NCBI GenBank assembly: GCA_030430205.1
Contig: JAUIGE010000025.1
Location: 1-64,000, forward strand
Length of the DNA: 64,000 bases
Origin: Bacteroidia bacterium
Lineage (GTDB): Bacteria; Bacteroidota; Bacteroidia; J057
Direction: 5' to 3'
Each line of letters begins with the position of its first letter. Within the stretch, counting starts at the first letter, position 1. The position numbers and the translations under genes were made by a program. This document shows positions 36,150 to 44,623 of the stretch, piece after piece. The notes beneath the pieces were generated by a model. The model worked only from the letters and a program-made list of their open reading frames with translations. It ran no database searches and was not told the DNA's origin.

Positions 36150-37655
36150 TCACGGATCCACTTTCGCTTTCAGTCCCATCTTTAGGACAAAAGTATAATC
36201 GTCAAAAATCTTGACGGGTGTATTGCCCTTATCCAGGGTTTCGGTTTGGAGTTGGACGAGGAGGTAGCGCGTGCGCTGGAGCTTTTCGAGGCGGGAAGCG
36301 GGCAACTCAATATCAAAATTGAGGATAGCAGGCTCCGTGACGCGGGCGTCACTGTCCACCGGCGCGGCAGCCAGCAATGGCTGAAAATCGTCGAAGACGG
36401 AATCTATGATGCCGTTTTCATCCATCAAATACAGCTGCATATTCAGGTCAATGGGATAGCCATTCTCGGTCTGAATGCGAAAAGACGCTTCTTCTACATT
36501 CGCTATGGGGCCCCAATCATTTACCAGAAAATCGCGTTTTTGCTCCAGAAAAAAGCTATCTGCCGTCAGGAACATAGGCAAATCCAGCTCTATATCCACG
36601 CCAAAACGGCTAGAGTCCGTCAGGAAGCCCGGCTCAGTCATGGGCAAGGTCATGCCTTCCACCTGATAGACCATCTCGGTAGGACCATTGGTGATGCTTT
36701 GGGCTAAGTCTGAATTAGCAGGATTGAGGTTGACCATGGTCTCTTTGCTTTCGCCCACCTCCAGCAGAGAAGGATAGGCAAAATCTACCCCATCCTTGAG
36801 TTCATCGCTATTGATGTCCAGCAATCCCGCATTGTTGGTGATGGCGAGCAGCTGCTTCATGCTGCCTCGTATGGGCAGTCCTATCGAATTTCGAAATTTG
36901 ATATTCAGGTTGAAATCCTGGAACTCGAGTCCCGCAGCAGCCTGATTTTCAAATAATTCAATCCCTACGGTATCTATTTTTGTCTCCGTGCTGATGGGCT
37001 CCAGCAAACCCTCTACATAGGTGTAGGTGGTGGAATCAAAGGCAATATCACCCAGCAATTCGGCGGGGGTATTGCTACCCAGGAGGGTACTTCGATAGGC
37101 ATAACTCACTTGTGCAAGAGGACTTTGCAGGCTATATCCTGCCAGGCTGATTCGCTTGCGAATATTGCCGGGTGCATCAAAGATCGTATCAAACTGGAAG
37201 GGAACTCCATTTTTCACCAACTCAGGCACGCTTAATTGCATCTGCACCTGACCTGTGACCTGGGCTTGCAGGTTAAAGGAAAACCCACCGGATTTGAAAT
37301 CTACCCGATGGATGGTCCCTATACCGGGAAAAATCGTCGAAAGCGTACCTGAGCTATCGGCCACGGGGCCAGCAAGGCTGGGAAAACTAAACAACTCCTC
37401 CGCCCGGAGGGAAAACACTTCTCCTTCATATATGATATGAAGCAGGCGATTGGAGTCTGAGACCACGGGGCTTTCGCCTTCAAACTGCTTCAGGATATCC
37501 TCCAGACCAAATTCTGCATGGAAAAGAGGAATGGCAATTTCAGGCTTCCAGTCGTCGGAGTTGAAGGCGTCTTCAGCTGGCAGGCAGGCAGAAAAAAGAG
37601 CAGCCAGCAGCATAATAGGAATACAATTCCTGTGAAAAAAAGATTGACGGGGCAT
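36150..37655 (-). CDS. Lipoprotein of unknown function
   Basis: A 501-residue predicted lipoprotein. From the ATG at 37655 it reads MPRQSFFHRNCIPIMLLAAL, with the lipobox Cys in LFSACLPAED. The mature protein is beta-rich with Ile/Leu/Asp-heavy strands and no motif I recognise. It lies upstream of the DUF5723-like barrel gene on the same strand, an arrangement compatible with a two-gene envelope unit. The start at 37655 is preferred to one 45 bases upstream, because the latter would put a basic stretch before the signal peptide. Confidence 0.65.
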   Translation of the reverse strand: MPRQSFFHRNCIPIMLLAALFSACLPAEDAFNSDDWKPEIAIPLFHAEFGLEDILKQFEGESPVVSDSNRLLHIIYEGEVFSLRAEELFSFPSLAGPVADSSGTLSTIFPGIGTIHRVDFKSGGFSFNLQAQVTGQVQMQLSVPELVKNGVPFQFDTIFDAPGNIRKRISLAGYSLQSPLAQVSYAYRSTLLGSNTPAELLGDIAFDSTTYTYVEGLLEPISTETKIDTVGIELFENQAAAGLEFQDFNLNIKFRNSIGLPIRGSMKQLLAITNNAGLLDINSDELKDGVDFAYPSLLEVGESKETMVNLNPANSDLAQSITNGPTEMVYQVEGMTLPMTEPGFLTDSSRFGVDIELDLPMFLTADSFFLEQKRDFLVNDWGPIANVEEASFRIQTENGYPIDLNMQLYLMDENGIIDSVFDDFQPLLAAAPVDSDARVTEPAILNFDIELPASRLEKLQRTRYLLVQLQTETLDKGNTPVKIFDDYTFVLKMGLKAKVDP

Positions 37656-37837
37656 AATTATAAATTTTTTTGAATCTAATAAATGCCCTTTTCTTTTCAT
37701 AGAATCAGCCCACTCAACTGTCCTTTTTCCCTGCTTAAGCTCCGATTCTCCCGTTTCGGTTTTTCCATCAGCAAATGTTGAGAAAAGTCACCCCTTCTTT
37801 GCTAAAATTGAAGGAATTTTGAGCAAAACAGTAAATC

Positions 37838-38659
37838 ATGAAACAGTCAATTCAGCGCGTAAGGTGGTTTTTTGTTATCAGCGGAATGGTATTTATCCTT
37901 GTTCAAAGCTGTAAACATGAACCCGTCAGGCCATGGGAAAATCCCGGCCACATGCCCACCGATACCACCACCAATCCTGTCGATACAACAGGCAATCCCA
38001 CCGACACCACCGGTAATCCGACCGATACCACAGGCAATGACACCACAGTGATCATTCATCCCTGCGATCCGGACACCATTTACTTTGAGCGGGATTTGCT
38101 GCCGATTTTCATTTCTAATTGTGCCAAAAGTGGGTGCCATGATGCGGCGAGCAGGCAGGATGGCGTTATCCTGGATTCGTATCAGAATATATTCAATACC
38201 GGAGATGTGCGTCCCGGCAGACCCGGCAATAGTGACCTCTATGAAGTCATCACGGAAAATGATCCCGACAAAGTCATGCCTCCGCCGCCCAATGCAGGCC
38301 TGTCCAGTGCTGAGATTGCGATGATTCGCACATGGATAGAGCAGGGTGCCAAAAACCTCAGTTGCGGAGACTCAACCATCATAACAGGCTGCCAAACGGC
38401 CAATATGTCCTTTGCACAGGATGTGCAACCCATCCTCAATACCTATTGCAGGGGATGTCACAATAGCAGCAGCGCCTCCGGCGGCATAGACCTCAGCAGC
38501 CATACAGGCGTGCTTGGCCCCGCCAACAGCGGGCAGCTATATGGTGCCATAGCGCACAATGCAGGCTTCCAGCCCATGCCGCAGGGCGGCAATAAACTCG
38601 GCGATTGCCAGATTGATAAAATCAAGGCCTGGATTGACCAGGGGGCGAAGGATAATTAG
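37838..38659 (+). CDS. Lipoprotein with two cytochrome c-type motifs
   Basis: A 273-residue lipoprotein (hydrophobic N-terminus ending VQSC at the lipobox). A linker of DTTGNPT repeats follows, then two similar domains: NCAKSGCHDAASRQDGVIL (a CX4CH motif) and YCRGCHNSSSASGGIDL (a classical CxxCH). Each is followed by a Met-containing segment (KVMPPPP and QPMPQGG) and by a motif like MIRTWIEQGAKN or KIKAWIDQGAKDN. This is the architecture of Planctomycete-type cytochrome c (PSCyt1-like) domains. It probably binds c-type haem and acts in envelope electron transfer, though haem at the CX4CH site is uncertain. The next gene starts 50 bp downstream. Confidence 0.75.
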   Translation: MKQSIQRVRWFFVISGMVFILVQSCKHEPVRPWENPGHMPTDTTTNPVDTTGNPTDTTGNPTDTTGNDTTVIIHPCDPDTIYFERDLLPIFISNCAKSGCHDAASRQDGVILDSYQNIFNTGDVRPGRPGNSDLYEVITENDPDKVMPPPPNAGLSSAEIAMIRTWIEQGAKNLSCGDSTIITGCQTANMSFAQDVQPILNTYCRGCHNSSSASGGIDLSSHTGVLGPANSGQLYGAIAHNAGFQPMPQGGNKLGDCQIDKIKAWIDQGAKDN

Positions 38660-38708
38660 CAGATGGTTGATTAGCAGATTGAAAGAATTCAAATAACAAC
38701 ACCTGATC

Positions 38709-40385
38709 ATGAAAAAGTTTCTTTATCTGGTCCTTCTCGCCTTCTTTCCTCTTAGCCTGATGGCTCAAAACTGGGCAGCCCAAAACAGCCAGGCATCCTC
38801 CCGCCTGCAATGCATAGCCATGAGCAGTGGCAGCAACGGCTGGGCCTTTGGCGACTTTGGAGAACTGATCACCACCACCAATGGTGGTACTAACTGGAAC
38901 ATGCGCATCCTGAGCCCGCATTATGAATTTCATGCCTGCTGGGCATTCAATGACTCTACCATCCTGGCTGCGGGTGAGCATGCCACAGAGGAAGGTTTTG
39001 TGGTCAAAAGTACTGATGGCGGCCAAAGTTGGTTTCGCGACAGCCTGACTTTCGCTGAGCGTATCAATGCTGTTTCTTTTATCAACGATATGGAAGGCTG
39101 GGCCGTGGGTAGAGACGGTTATATGGTCAAAACCACCAATGGCGGTCTCAACTGGACAAGCATGAATTCGGGTACGACGGAACGTCTGTATAGCGTGTTT
39201 TTTGTAGATGCACAGACGGGTTGGGTCGGGGGGAAAGACGGCACCCTGCTCAAAACCACCAATGGTGGCATGAACTGGAGTTCACAGGCATCCTCCTCGG
39301 ATGACTACGAAGGTCTCTTTTTTCTGGATAGCCAAAAGGGTTGGGCATGCGCTGGCAATGCCATCTACCACACCACCAATGGTGGTCAGAACTGGACGGC
39401 ACAAAGTACGGGCGTTCTTTCCGAGCTGCTGGACATTGTTTTTGTAAACGATACCGTAGGCTGGGCAGCCGGACTGGGAGGCACGCTTATCCATACCACC
39501 GACGGTGGTCAAAACTGGGGCCCTCAGGCCTCTGCCACTACCAACGACATCTACAGCCTGTCGATGCTATCGCCCTTTCAGGGCTGGCTATCGGGCGACG
39601 GTGGGGCGATATCGCGCCTGGGAGGGGGTGCCGTCACGGCGGCATTCAGTGCGCAGCAGGAATATTGCCTGGGCGATACCGCCTGGTTTAGTGATCTGTC
39701 CCAGGGACAGATCCAGAGCTGGCGATGGGATTTTGGCGATGGCAACAGCGCCACGACTGCAAACAGCAGTCATGTCTTTAGCTCCGCCGGACAATTTATT
39801 GTCAGCCTGGTGGTGGACAATGGCTTTGGTGCACAGGACACCAGCCTGCTGAGGATACAGGTCTTCGATCTGCCCCAGGCCGTCATTAGCGTTGCAAGCG
39901 ACACCATATACCTGCCGCAAAGCAGTCCGCGTCCCTTCATGTCCACCGGAGCAAATGCGACCTCCTGGGCATGGCACTTTGGCAATGGAGACAGCGCCAC
40001 TTTCCAAAACCCCTCTGCCACTTACAACATGCCCGGCATATATACCGTCAGGCTGATCGTGACCAATGGCATTTGCCCGGATACTGCCTATCAAACGATT
40101 GTAGTCATCGAGACTACTGCCCTGGATCCGGCCAGAGCAAGTTTTGAGTTGAGCATTTTTCCCCAGCCCATGAGCGATCAGTCAAGGCTGGAGGTAAAAG
40201 GGAAGGCGGGTCTTTACTATCAATTCAGGCTGTATGATATGAATGGAAAAAAGTTGATCCAAAAAGATTTTCCCGGTTCAGAAAGGCTGATTTTGACAAG
40301 AAACAACCTGAGTCAGGGCATGTATATCTATGAAGTTTTTGCGGAAAACGGGGAGTTTGTCCGGGGGAAGTTTTGGATAAAATAA
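38709..40385 (+). CDS. YCF48-like and PKD-domain protein with T9SS sorting tail
   Basis: A 558-residue secreted protein: signal peptide (ending SLMAQ), about six propeller repeats (TTTNGGTNWNMR, KSTDGGQSWFRD, KTTNGGLNWTSM, KTTNGGMNWSSQ, HTTNGGQNWTAQ, HTTDGGQNWGPQ), two PKD domains (SWRWDFGDGNSATTAN and SWAWHFGNGDSATFQN) and a type A sorting domain (IFPQPMSDQSRLE, YDMNGKKLIQKDF, GMYIYEVFAENG). It should be T9SS-exported to the surface. It follows the cytochrome c-like lipoprotein gene by 50 bp and may share its transcript. Confidence 0.86.
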   Translation: MKKFLYLVLLAFFPLSLMAQNWAAQNSQASSRLQCIAMSSGSNGWAFGDFGELITTTNGGTNWNMRILSPHYEFHACWAFNDSTILAAGEHATEEGFVVKSTDGGQSWFRDSLTFAERINAVSFINDMEGWAVGRDGYMVKTTNGGLNWTSMNSGTTERLYSVFFVDAQTGWVGGKDGTLLKTTNGGMNWSSQASSSDDYEGLFFLDSQKGWACAGNAIYHTTNGGQNWTAQSTGVLSELLDIVFVNDTVGWAAGLGGTLIHTTDGGQNWGPQASATTNDIYSLSMLSPFQGWLSGDGGAISRLGGGAVTAAFSAQQEYCLGDTAWFSDLSQGQIQSWRWDFGDGNSATTANSSHVFSSAGQFIVSLVVDNGFGAQDTSLLRIQVFDLPQAVISVASDTIYLPQSSPRPFMSTGANATSWAWHFGNGDSATFQNPSATYNMPGIYTVRLIVTNGICPDTAYQTIVVIETTALDPARASFELSIFPQPMSDQSRLEVKGKAGLYYQFRLYDMNGKKLIQKDFPGSERLILTRNNLSQGMYIYEVFAENGEFVRGKFWIK

Positions 40386-40408
40386 ACTTTAAATCCAACA
40401 GATCTTGA

Positions 40409-40447
40409 GAAACCCAACAAGTTTTGAGAACCTGTTGGGTTTCTTTG
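40409..40447 (+). terminator. Rho-independent terminator
   Basis: An 11-bp perfect stem (GAAACCCAACA at 40409-40419 with TGTTGGGTTTC at 40433-40443) and a short T-rich tail. It follows the T9SS propeller gene and abuts the stop of the convergent comA. Confidence 0.7.
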
Positions 40448-40448
40448 T

Positions 40449-41210
40449 CTATTTCAAAAAGTCATGAAAGGTATCACCTCTCAGGCCCATACGCAGGGTT
40501 TCGAGTGGAATAACTTCCTCGGGAGAGATATTGCCCAGGTTGACATCACTGCCCATCATTTTGATAAACCATGCCTGCTGGCTCTTTTGGGGCGCTTCCC
40601 AGAGGATTTTCTCTGAAGGAATCTCATGCAGGATCTCCTGGATCAGGTCTGAGCGAATCTCACCGGAGGAGTGAAACATGCCCACAGTGCCGCTTTCGCG
40701 CGCTTCAGCGATCACTTTTTCAGAACCGGCATCCAGCTCATTCTGGATCATCTCTACCCATTGGTATGGGGCCAGGATGATACCGGGATTTTTGCTCCCT
40801 ACTTCAGAAAATACCTTGAAATTTTTGGCAAGCGTCCTGATAATCTCCGTTTTTTTCTTGCCATCCAACTCAATAGATCCATCGGATACTTCTACATATT
40901 CCATATTGTATTTCTCCAAAATCCGACAATAATCGTCAAACTGGCCGCGGATGTAGAATAACTCAAAGAGCGTTCCGCCAAAATAGCAGGGGATGCCTGC
41001 CTCGCGCAAAAGCGCCAATTTTTCCTTCAATAGAGGATATACGACGGAGGTTCCCCATCCCAGTTTGATGACATCAATATACTCCGCGCCTACAGAAAGG
41101 AAGTCCTCAACCTGTCTCAGGCTATAGCCTTTGTCCATCACCATGGTGATACCCTTGGTGCGGGGTTTTGAATCGCGGGGAGGAAGATTATTTAAAGGAT
41201 AATTGATCAT
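40449..41210 (-). CDS. comA: Phosphosulfolactate synthase (ComA-like)
   Basis: Predicted to add sulfite to phosphoenolpyruvate to give (R)-2-phospho-3-sulfolactate, the first step of coenzyme M synthesis in methanogens. The 253-residue TIM-barrel chain matches the family in length and carries KPRTKGITMVMDKG, YIDVIKLGWGTS, YFGGTLFE and EVSDGSIEL. In a Bacteroidota member coenzyme M is not expected. A supply of sulfonates for sulfonolipids or other sulfolactate-derived compounds is a plausible role, but no downstream genes (comB, comC, capnine synthesis) are in the window. It is divergent from acyP. Confidence 0.82.
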   Translation of the reverse strand: MINYPLNNLPPRDSKPRTKGITMVMDKGYSLRQVEDFLSVGAEYIDVIKLGWGTSVVYPLLKEKLALLREAGIPCYFGGTLFELFYIRGQFDDYCRILEKYNMEYVEVSDGSIELDGKKKTEIIRTLAKNFKVFSEVGSKNPGIILAPYQWVEMIQNELDAGSEKVIAEARESGTVGMFHSSGEIRSDLIQEILHEIPSEKILWEAPQKSQQAWFIKMMGSDVNLGNISPEEVIPLETLRMGLRGDTFHDFLK

Positions 41211-41306
41211 GATGTGTGCTTTCTTTTAATTGGTTCAATCTTTCTTTTTACAAAAGTGCGCACAAATTAACGCATCTATTGACAAGCAATCAATTCATCT
41301 GGAAAT

Positions 41307-41579
41307 ATGCAGCATTATCAGATTTGGGTCAGGGGAAAAGTACAAGGGGTTTGGTTCCGGAAATCAACCCGAAGAGAGGCCATGAGCCTGGGAGTGACGG
41401 GTTTTGCGAGGAACGAAAAGGACGGTTCTGTCTACATCGAAGCCTCCGCTTCAGCCGAAGCCATGAGCGAATTTATTGACTGGCTGAAACTCGGCCCGCC
41501 GCTTGCGCGTGTCGACAGCCTTTCTGCGCTTCCTTTCCATCCTGAAAAAGCATACAATGGATTCCAGATCGCCTACTGA
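41307..41579 (+). CDS. acyP: Acylphosphatase
   Basis: A 90-residue enzyme that hydrolyses acyl phosphates. It carries the signature GKVQGVWFRKST (catalytic Arg) and the Asn in GFARNEKDGSV. Length and fold match the family. Its 3' end overlaps the start of thpR by 23 bases, so the two are likely coupled. Confidence 0.92.
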   Translation: MQHYQIWVRGKVQGVWFRKSTRREAMSLGVTGFARNEKDGSVYIEASASAEAMSEFIDWLKLGPPLARVDSLSALPFHPEKAYNGFQIAY

Positions 41580-42114
41580 AAAAAGGCTTTTTCTGGGGAT
41601 TCCTGCGCCGGCAGGCATATTCACGCCCTTGCGGGCGTTGCAGGAAAAGCTTGCCGATGCCCCTGGCATCCGCTGGATAGCAGATGAAAATCTGCATATC
41701 ACGGTCTTCTTTTTCGGCAATGTCGCCGAAGAGCTGATTCCCAATCTCATCGAGATGATCCGCATTGCGCTGCGCGGATTTGAGCCTTTTGAGCTGATCT
41801 TCGATCAGTTTTGTCTGGCGCCGAAGGGGCGCGATCCGCGCATGATCTGGGCGCGCTATCACAAGGCGGAAGCCTTCCGCCTGCTGGTCAGGCGCATCAC
41901 AGATTTGTATGAACAAATCCAGCCGGAGCTGCAGGTGAGGCGGAGCCCGGTTCCGCATGTGACGGTGGCGCGGCTGGGGGGGGATGTAGGGCCACATTAT
42001 AATGTGCCCCTACAGGCCAACGCCAGTTTCCGGGCGGATACGCTCGTGCTTTGGTCGTCTGATTTGCAGCCCGGAGGGGCTGTGTATGAGGTGGTGGCCC
42101 GATTTGAACTTTGA
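41557..42114 (+). CDS. thpR: RNA 2',3'-cyclic phosphodiesterase (2H family)
   Basis: A 185-residue member of the 2H phosphoesterase family (older name 2'-5' RNA ligase). The two catalytic HxT motifs are HITVFFFG and HVTVARLG, spaced as expected, and the C-terminus SDLQPGGAVYEVV is typical. The ATG at 41557 (MDSRSPTEKRLFLGIP) is chosen over an upstream in-frame start inside acyP. A second, diverged copy of its last 20 codons is found at 43167-43229. Confidence 0.88.
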   Translation: MDSRSPTEKRLFLGIPAPAGIFTPLRALQEKLADAPGIRWIADENLHITVFFFGNVAEELIPNLIEMIRIALRGFEPFELIFDQFCLAPKGRDPRMIWARYHKAEAFRLLVRRITDLYEQIQPELQVRRSPVPHVTVARLGGDVGPHYNVPLQANASFRADTLVLWSSDLQPGGAVYEVVARFEL

Positions 42115-42169
42115 GGAATCCGCCTCGTTTTAAGAAAAAGTGGTATATTGAACTGAGAAATTTTGTGCA

Positions 42170-42442
42170 ATGGATATTACTTTAAAAAAGAATCAAATTA
42201 TTACAGTCATTCAAAGAATTAAAAGTGAAACCCTTTTGATGAAGCTGGAGGCATTTGTGAATTCACTTTCACAACAGAAAGATGTATTCCATACGCTAAC
42301 ACAGCCGATGAAAGAAACGCTTGATCTTGATACCATGATTGTAGAGCAAGCCTATAATGGCCCTGACAAAAAACGAATTGATCAAATTACAAGAGAGATA
42401 AACATTGAACAATCTACTGATGAGTTATTGGCAATGATTTGA
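42170..42442 (+). CDS. Putative antitoxin of a PIN-type toxin-antitoxin pair
   Basis: A 90-residue, helical, charged protein (MDITLKKNQIITVIQRIKSE; later EREINIEQ-like REINIEQSTDELL) with no recognised DNA-binding motif. It is immediately followed, four bases later, by the start of a PIN-domain toxin remnant, which is the typical antitoxin-toxin order. The assignment rests mainly on position. The gene appears intact while the toxin is not. Confidence 0.6.
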   Translation: MDITLKKNQIITVIQRIKSETLLMKLEAFVNSLSQQKDVFHTLTQPMKETLDLDTMIVEQAYNGPDKKRIDQITREINIEQSTDELLAMI

Positions 42443-42446
42443 TCCC

Positions 42447-42628
42447 ATGCGCTATTTTTTTGACACAAACATCCTGCTCCTTTATCTTAGACAAGAATCC
42501 ATTGTATCCCTAATTGAAAATCAATTTTCACCTTTTGACCCTGATAAGATGTGACTCTTTTGACTACGGATAAAGATTTTACCCACCTAAATGACACTTT
42601 CCTGACAGTAAAAATTATTGAGCGATGA
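42447..42628 (+). pseudogene. PIN-domain toxin (VapC-like) remnant
   Basis: The start at 42447 gives MRYFFDTNILLLYLRQ, the canonical PIN N-terminus with the first catalytic Asp, running to a stop at 42552. Three bases later, in another frame (42557-42628), the sequence LLTTDKDFTHLNDTFLTVKI matches a PIN C-terminus with the last acidic residues. About 85 codons of the middle are missing, including catalytic acidic residues. It must be inactive. Confidence 0.8.
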
Positions 42629-42714
42629 TTTCTAAAATTTATATGCTTTGGGGATTCTTCCTTGCTCTTCTTTTTACCTCTTTGGGATGCACAGAAAACA
42701 CGCATGGCTCGTAG
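42625..42714 (+). CDS. Possible very short lipoprotein or fragment
   Basis: A 29-codon frame overlapping the PIN remnant stop by four bases (ATGA). It reads MISKIYMLWGFFLALLFTSL then GC, a plausible lipoprotein signal with the Cys followed by only seven residues. It could be the 5' stub of a lost lipoprotein gene or a real small peptide. Confidence 0.3.
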   Translation: MISKIYMLWGFFLALLFTSLGCTENTHGS

Positions 42715-42807
42715 TTTGGGATGTAGGCTAAAACATCTCTATCCTGAATTGTGAAATTTAACCTGGTTCTCTAACTTTCAGTTCCAATCGTCAACTATCA
42801 TAAAAAA

Positions 42808-43008
42808 ATGGGCATCTTAAATCGAAAAAGCAAAGGGAAATTTGGTGTTAATTTAAAAACAGTTAATTGCCCGGAATGCCAGGCGGAACAGCCTAAAATC
42901 AGGAGACCAAGCGACTTTTATGAATTTTTATGGGGAGGATCTACCTGCAAAAATTGCGGTTGTAAAATGGACAAGTATGGGGTGAAGAGGAAAGAGAAGC
43001 TTTCCTAG
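42808..43008 (+). CDS. Small zinc-ribbon protein
   Basis: A 66-residue basic protein with two Cys pairs, NCPECQAEQ and TCKNCGCKMDK, separated by about 28 residues, as expected for a zinc ribbon. A Trp/Phe-containing stretch (DFYEFLWGGS) lies between. No enzymatic domain is present. The role is unknown. Confidence 0.7.
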   Translation: MGILNRKSKGKFGVNLKTVNCPECQAEQPKIRRPSDFYEFLWGGSTCKNCGCKMDKYGVKRKEKLS

Positions 43009-43166
43009 CAGCCCTTCCTCGCCAGACCATTTTGCCGGTGAGACCTGGGCCAGGGGATTTGCTGCCGATGGCAGGTGAATGGCTTCATACAATTCCCCGG
43101 AACGAAGATCAATCAACTGGATGTTGGCCCCATTTCTGATTTTTTCAGCCAGTGCCACAATATACA

Positions 43167-43229
43167 GATTTACAGCCCGGCGGGGCTGTGTATGAGGCGC
43201 TGGCGCCCTTTGGATTTCAGGCTCCTTAA
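43167..43229 (+). pseudogene. Duplicated 3' tail of a thpR-like gene
   Basis: In frame from 43167 the sequence reads DLQPGGAVYEALAPFGFQAP and then stops, closely matching the end of thpR (SDLQPGGAVYEVVARFEL), with near-identical DNA over about 40 bases at 42061-42100. No upstream thpR sequence is present. The rest of the 43009-43280 gap holds only an open minus-strand stretch with an unrecognised peptide (AEKIRNGANIQLIDLRSGEL) that may be another fragment. Confidence 0.6.
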
Positions 43230-43280
43230 ACAAAATCCCCCTCTCCCCGTTATTCAAAACGCATTTTTAACTTTCAATCC

Positions 43281-43784
43281 ATGCAATACTACTATCTCGG
43301 TCTGGGGAGCAATATAGAGCCGCGCATCAATGTGCCACGCATGCTCGAAGCGCTGCAGGCGCTTTCACCGGAGCTGGCGATTTCCAGCATCATTTCTACC
43401 CAGCCCAAAGGTATGGTCACGCAAAAACGCTTCCTCAACCTGGCAGCACGCATCCAGAGCGAGCTGAGCCCCAAAGCGCTCAAAGCGCAGTTCAATGCCA
43501 TTGAGACAGCCATGGGTCGCGACCGCAGCGATCCCGATCGCTCCTACAAAGACCGCACAGCGGATATCGACATCCTTTTTTATACACCGCTTTCGCAGCG
43601 ACACATTCCCCTGGCCCTGCTTCCTCCAGAACCTTACCTCAGCAGACCCATCGTAGAACTGGCCCATTTCCTCGGCTTGAGCTGTGATGCGCCCAAGCCT
43701 GTTTTTCCAAAAACGGAAAATGTATCTTTGCAGGGGCGCCAGATAGGAGATGAACCCATCTCTCTGCATGTTGTGGAGGTATGA
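43281..43784 (+). CDS. folK: 6-hydroxymethyl-7,8-dihydropterin pyrophosphokinase
   Basis: Transfers pyrophosphate from ATP to 6-hydroxymethyl-7,8-dihydropterin in folate synthesis. The motifs GLGSNIEPR, FLNLAARIQSELSP and the signature DRTADIDILFY (catalytic Asp pair) are present, with 167 residues as usual. The next gene, 42 bp downstream on the same strand, is a FolM/PTR1-like reductase, which supports a pterin pathway unit. Confidence 0.93.
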   Translation: MQYYYLGLGSNIEPRINVPRMLEALQALSPELAISSIISTQPKGMVTQKRFLNLAARIQSELSPKALKAQFNAIETAMGRDRSDPDRSYKDRTADIDILFYTPLSQRHIPLALLPPEPYLSRPIVELAHFLGLSCDAPKPVFPKTENVSLQGRQIGDEPISLHVVEV

Positions 43785-43826
43785 GAAAAATTTGACGCTG
43801 ATTTACACTGATTCTTATGATCATTT

Positions 43827-44585
43827 ATGTTTAAAGAAAATACAGCTGCTCTCGTAACGGGCAGCGCGATACGACTGGGAAAGCATATTGCTTTGAATTT
43901 GGCGAGAGCGGGTTATGATATTGCCCTGCATTATCATCGCTCTGCCGATGCCGCTTTGGAGACACAGGCTGAGATACAGGCTTTGGGGGTGAAATGTGAA
44001 CTTTTCAGCTATGACCTGATGGATGTTGCAGGAGCGGATGCTTTTATGGCAAAAGTGAAAGATCACTTTCCCAGGCTCCATGTGCTCGTCAATAGCGCCT
44101 CCGGCTATACCCCTGCTCCGATTGCAGAGACAACGCCCGAGATTTTTGACACCCAATTTGCGCTCAATATCCGCGCTCCTTTCTTTCTCACGAAAGCTTT
44201 CGCTGCCCGTATCGGCAGCGGCAATGTCGTCAACATCATCGACAACAAACTCGCTTACCATCAGTACGCCTACGCCGCCTACCTGCTCGCCAAAAAGTCT
44301 TTGGCGGACTTCACGCGCATGGCTGCCCTGGAGTTTGCGCCCCACATCCGCGTCAACGCGGTTGCGCCGGGTGTGGTCTTACCCGCTTCGGTCCGCTCCG
44401 AAGACTATGTGCAATGGCGCATCCAGGGCATTCCCCTGAAAAAGCAAGGCAATCCCGATCATATCGGGCAGGCGGTGCTATCCTTTCTCCAAAATGACTT
44501 CCTCACCGGTCAGATTCTGGTCGTGGATGGGGGCGAAAATATTTCGAATGTGGGTCAGCATTCGGAGAATTGGAAGCAGGGATGA
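43827..44585 (+). CDS. SDR reductase, FolM/pteridine-reductase-like
   Basis: A 252-residue short-chain dehydrogenase/reductase with the cofactor motif TGSAIRLGKHIA (TGxxxRLG with Arg, the pattern of NADPH-using PTR1 and FolM rather than the usual TGxxxGIG), the catalytic Tyr-Lys in YLLAKKSL and RVNAVAPGVVLP. Placement beside folK supports reduction of a pterin such as dihydromonapterin or dihydrofolate. The exact substrate cannot be told; another carbonyl substrate remains possible. Confidence 0.8.
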   Translation: MFKENTAALVTGSAIRLGKHIALNLARAGYDIALHYHRSADAALETQAEIQALGVKCELFSYDLMDVAGADAFMAKVKDHFPRLHVLVNSASGYTPAPIAETTPEIFDTQFALNIRAPFFLTKAFAARIGSGNVVNIIDNKLAYHQYAYAAYLLAKKSLADFTRMAALEFAPHIRVNAVAPGVVLPASVRSEDYVQWRIQGIPLKKQGNPDHIGQAVLSFLQNDFLTGQILVVDGGENISNVGQHSENWKQG

Positions 44586-44623
44586 TGTGCAGATTTGCAA
44601 ATGAGGAAATTAGCAGATAGCTG

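Noticed and set aside
42928-43257. Minus-strand gene in the gap before folK
   Set aside because: It overlaps the zinc-ribbon gene and a thpR-tail duplication, and only a short peptide stretch looks protein-like. Treated as a fragment at most.
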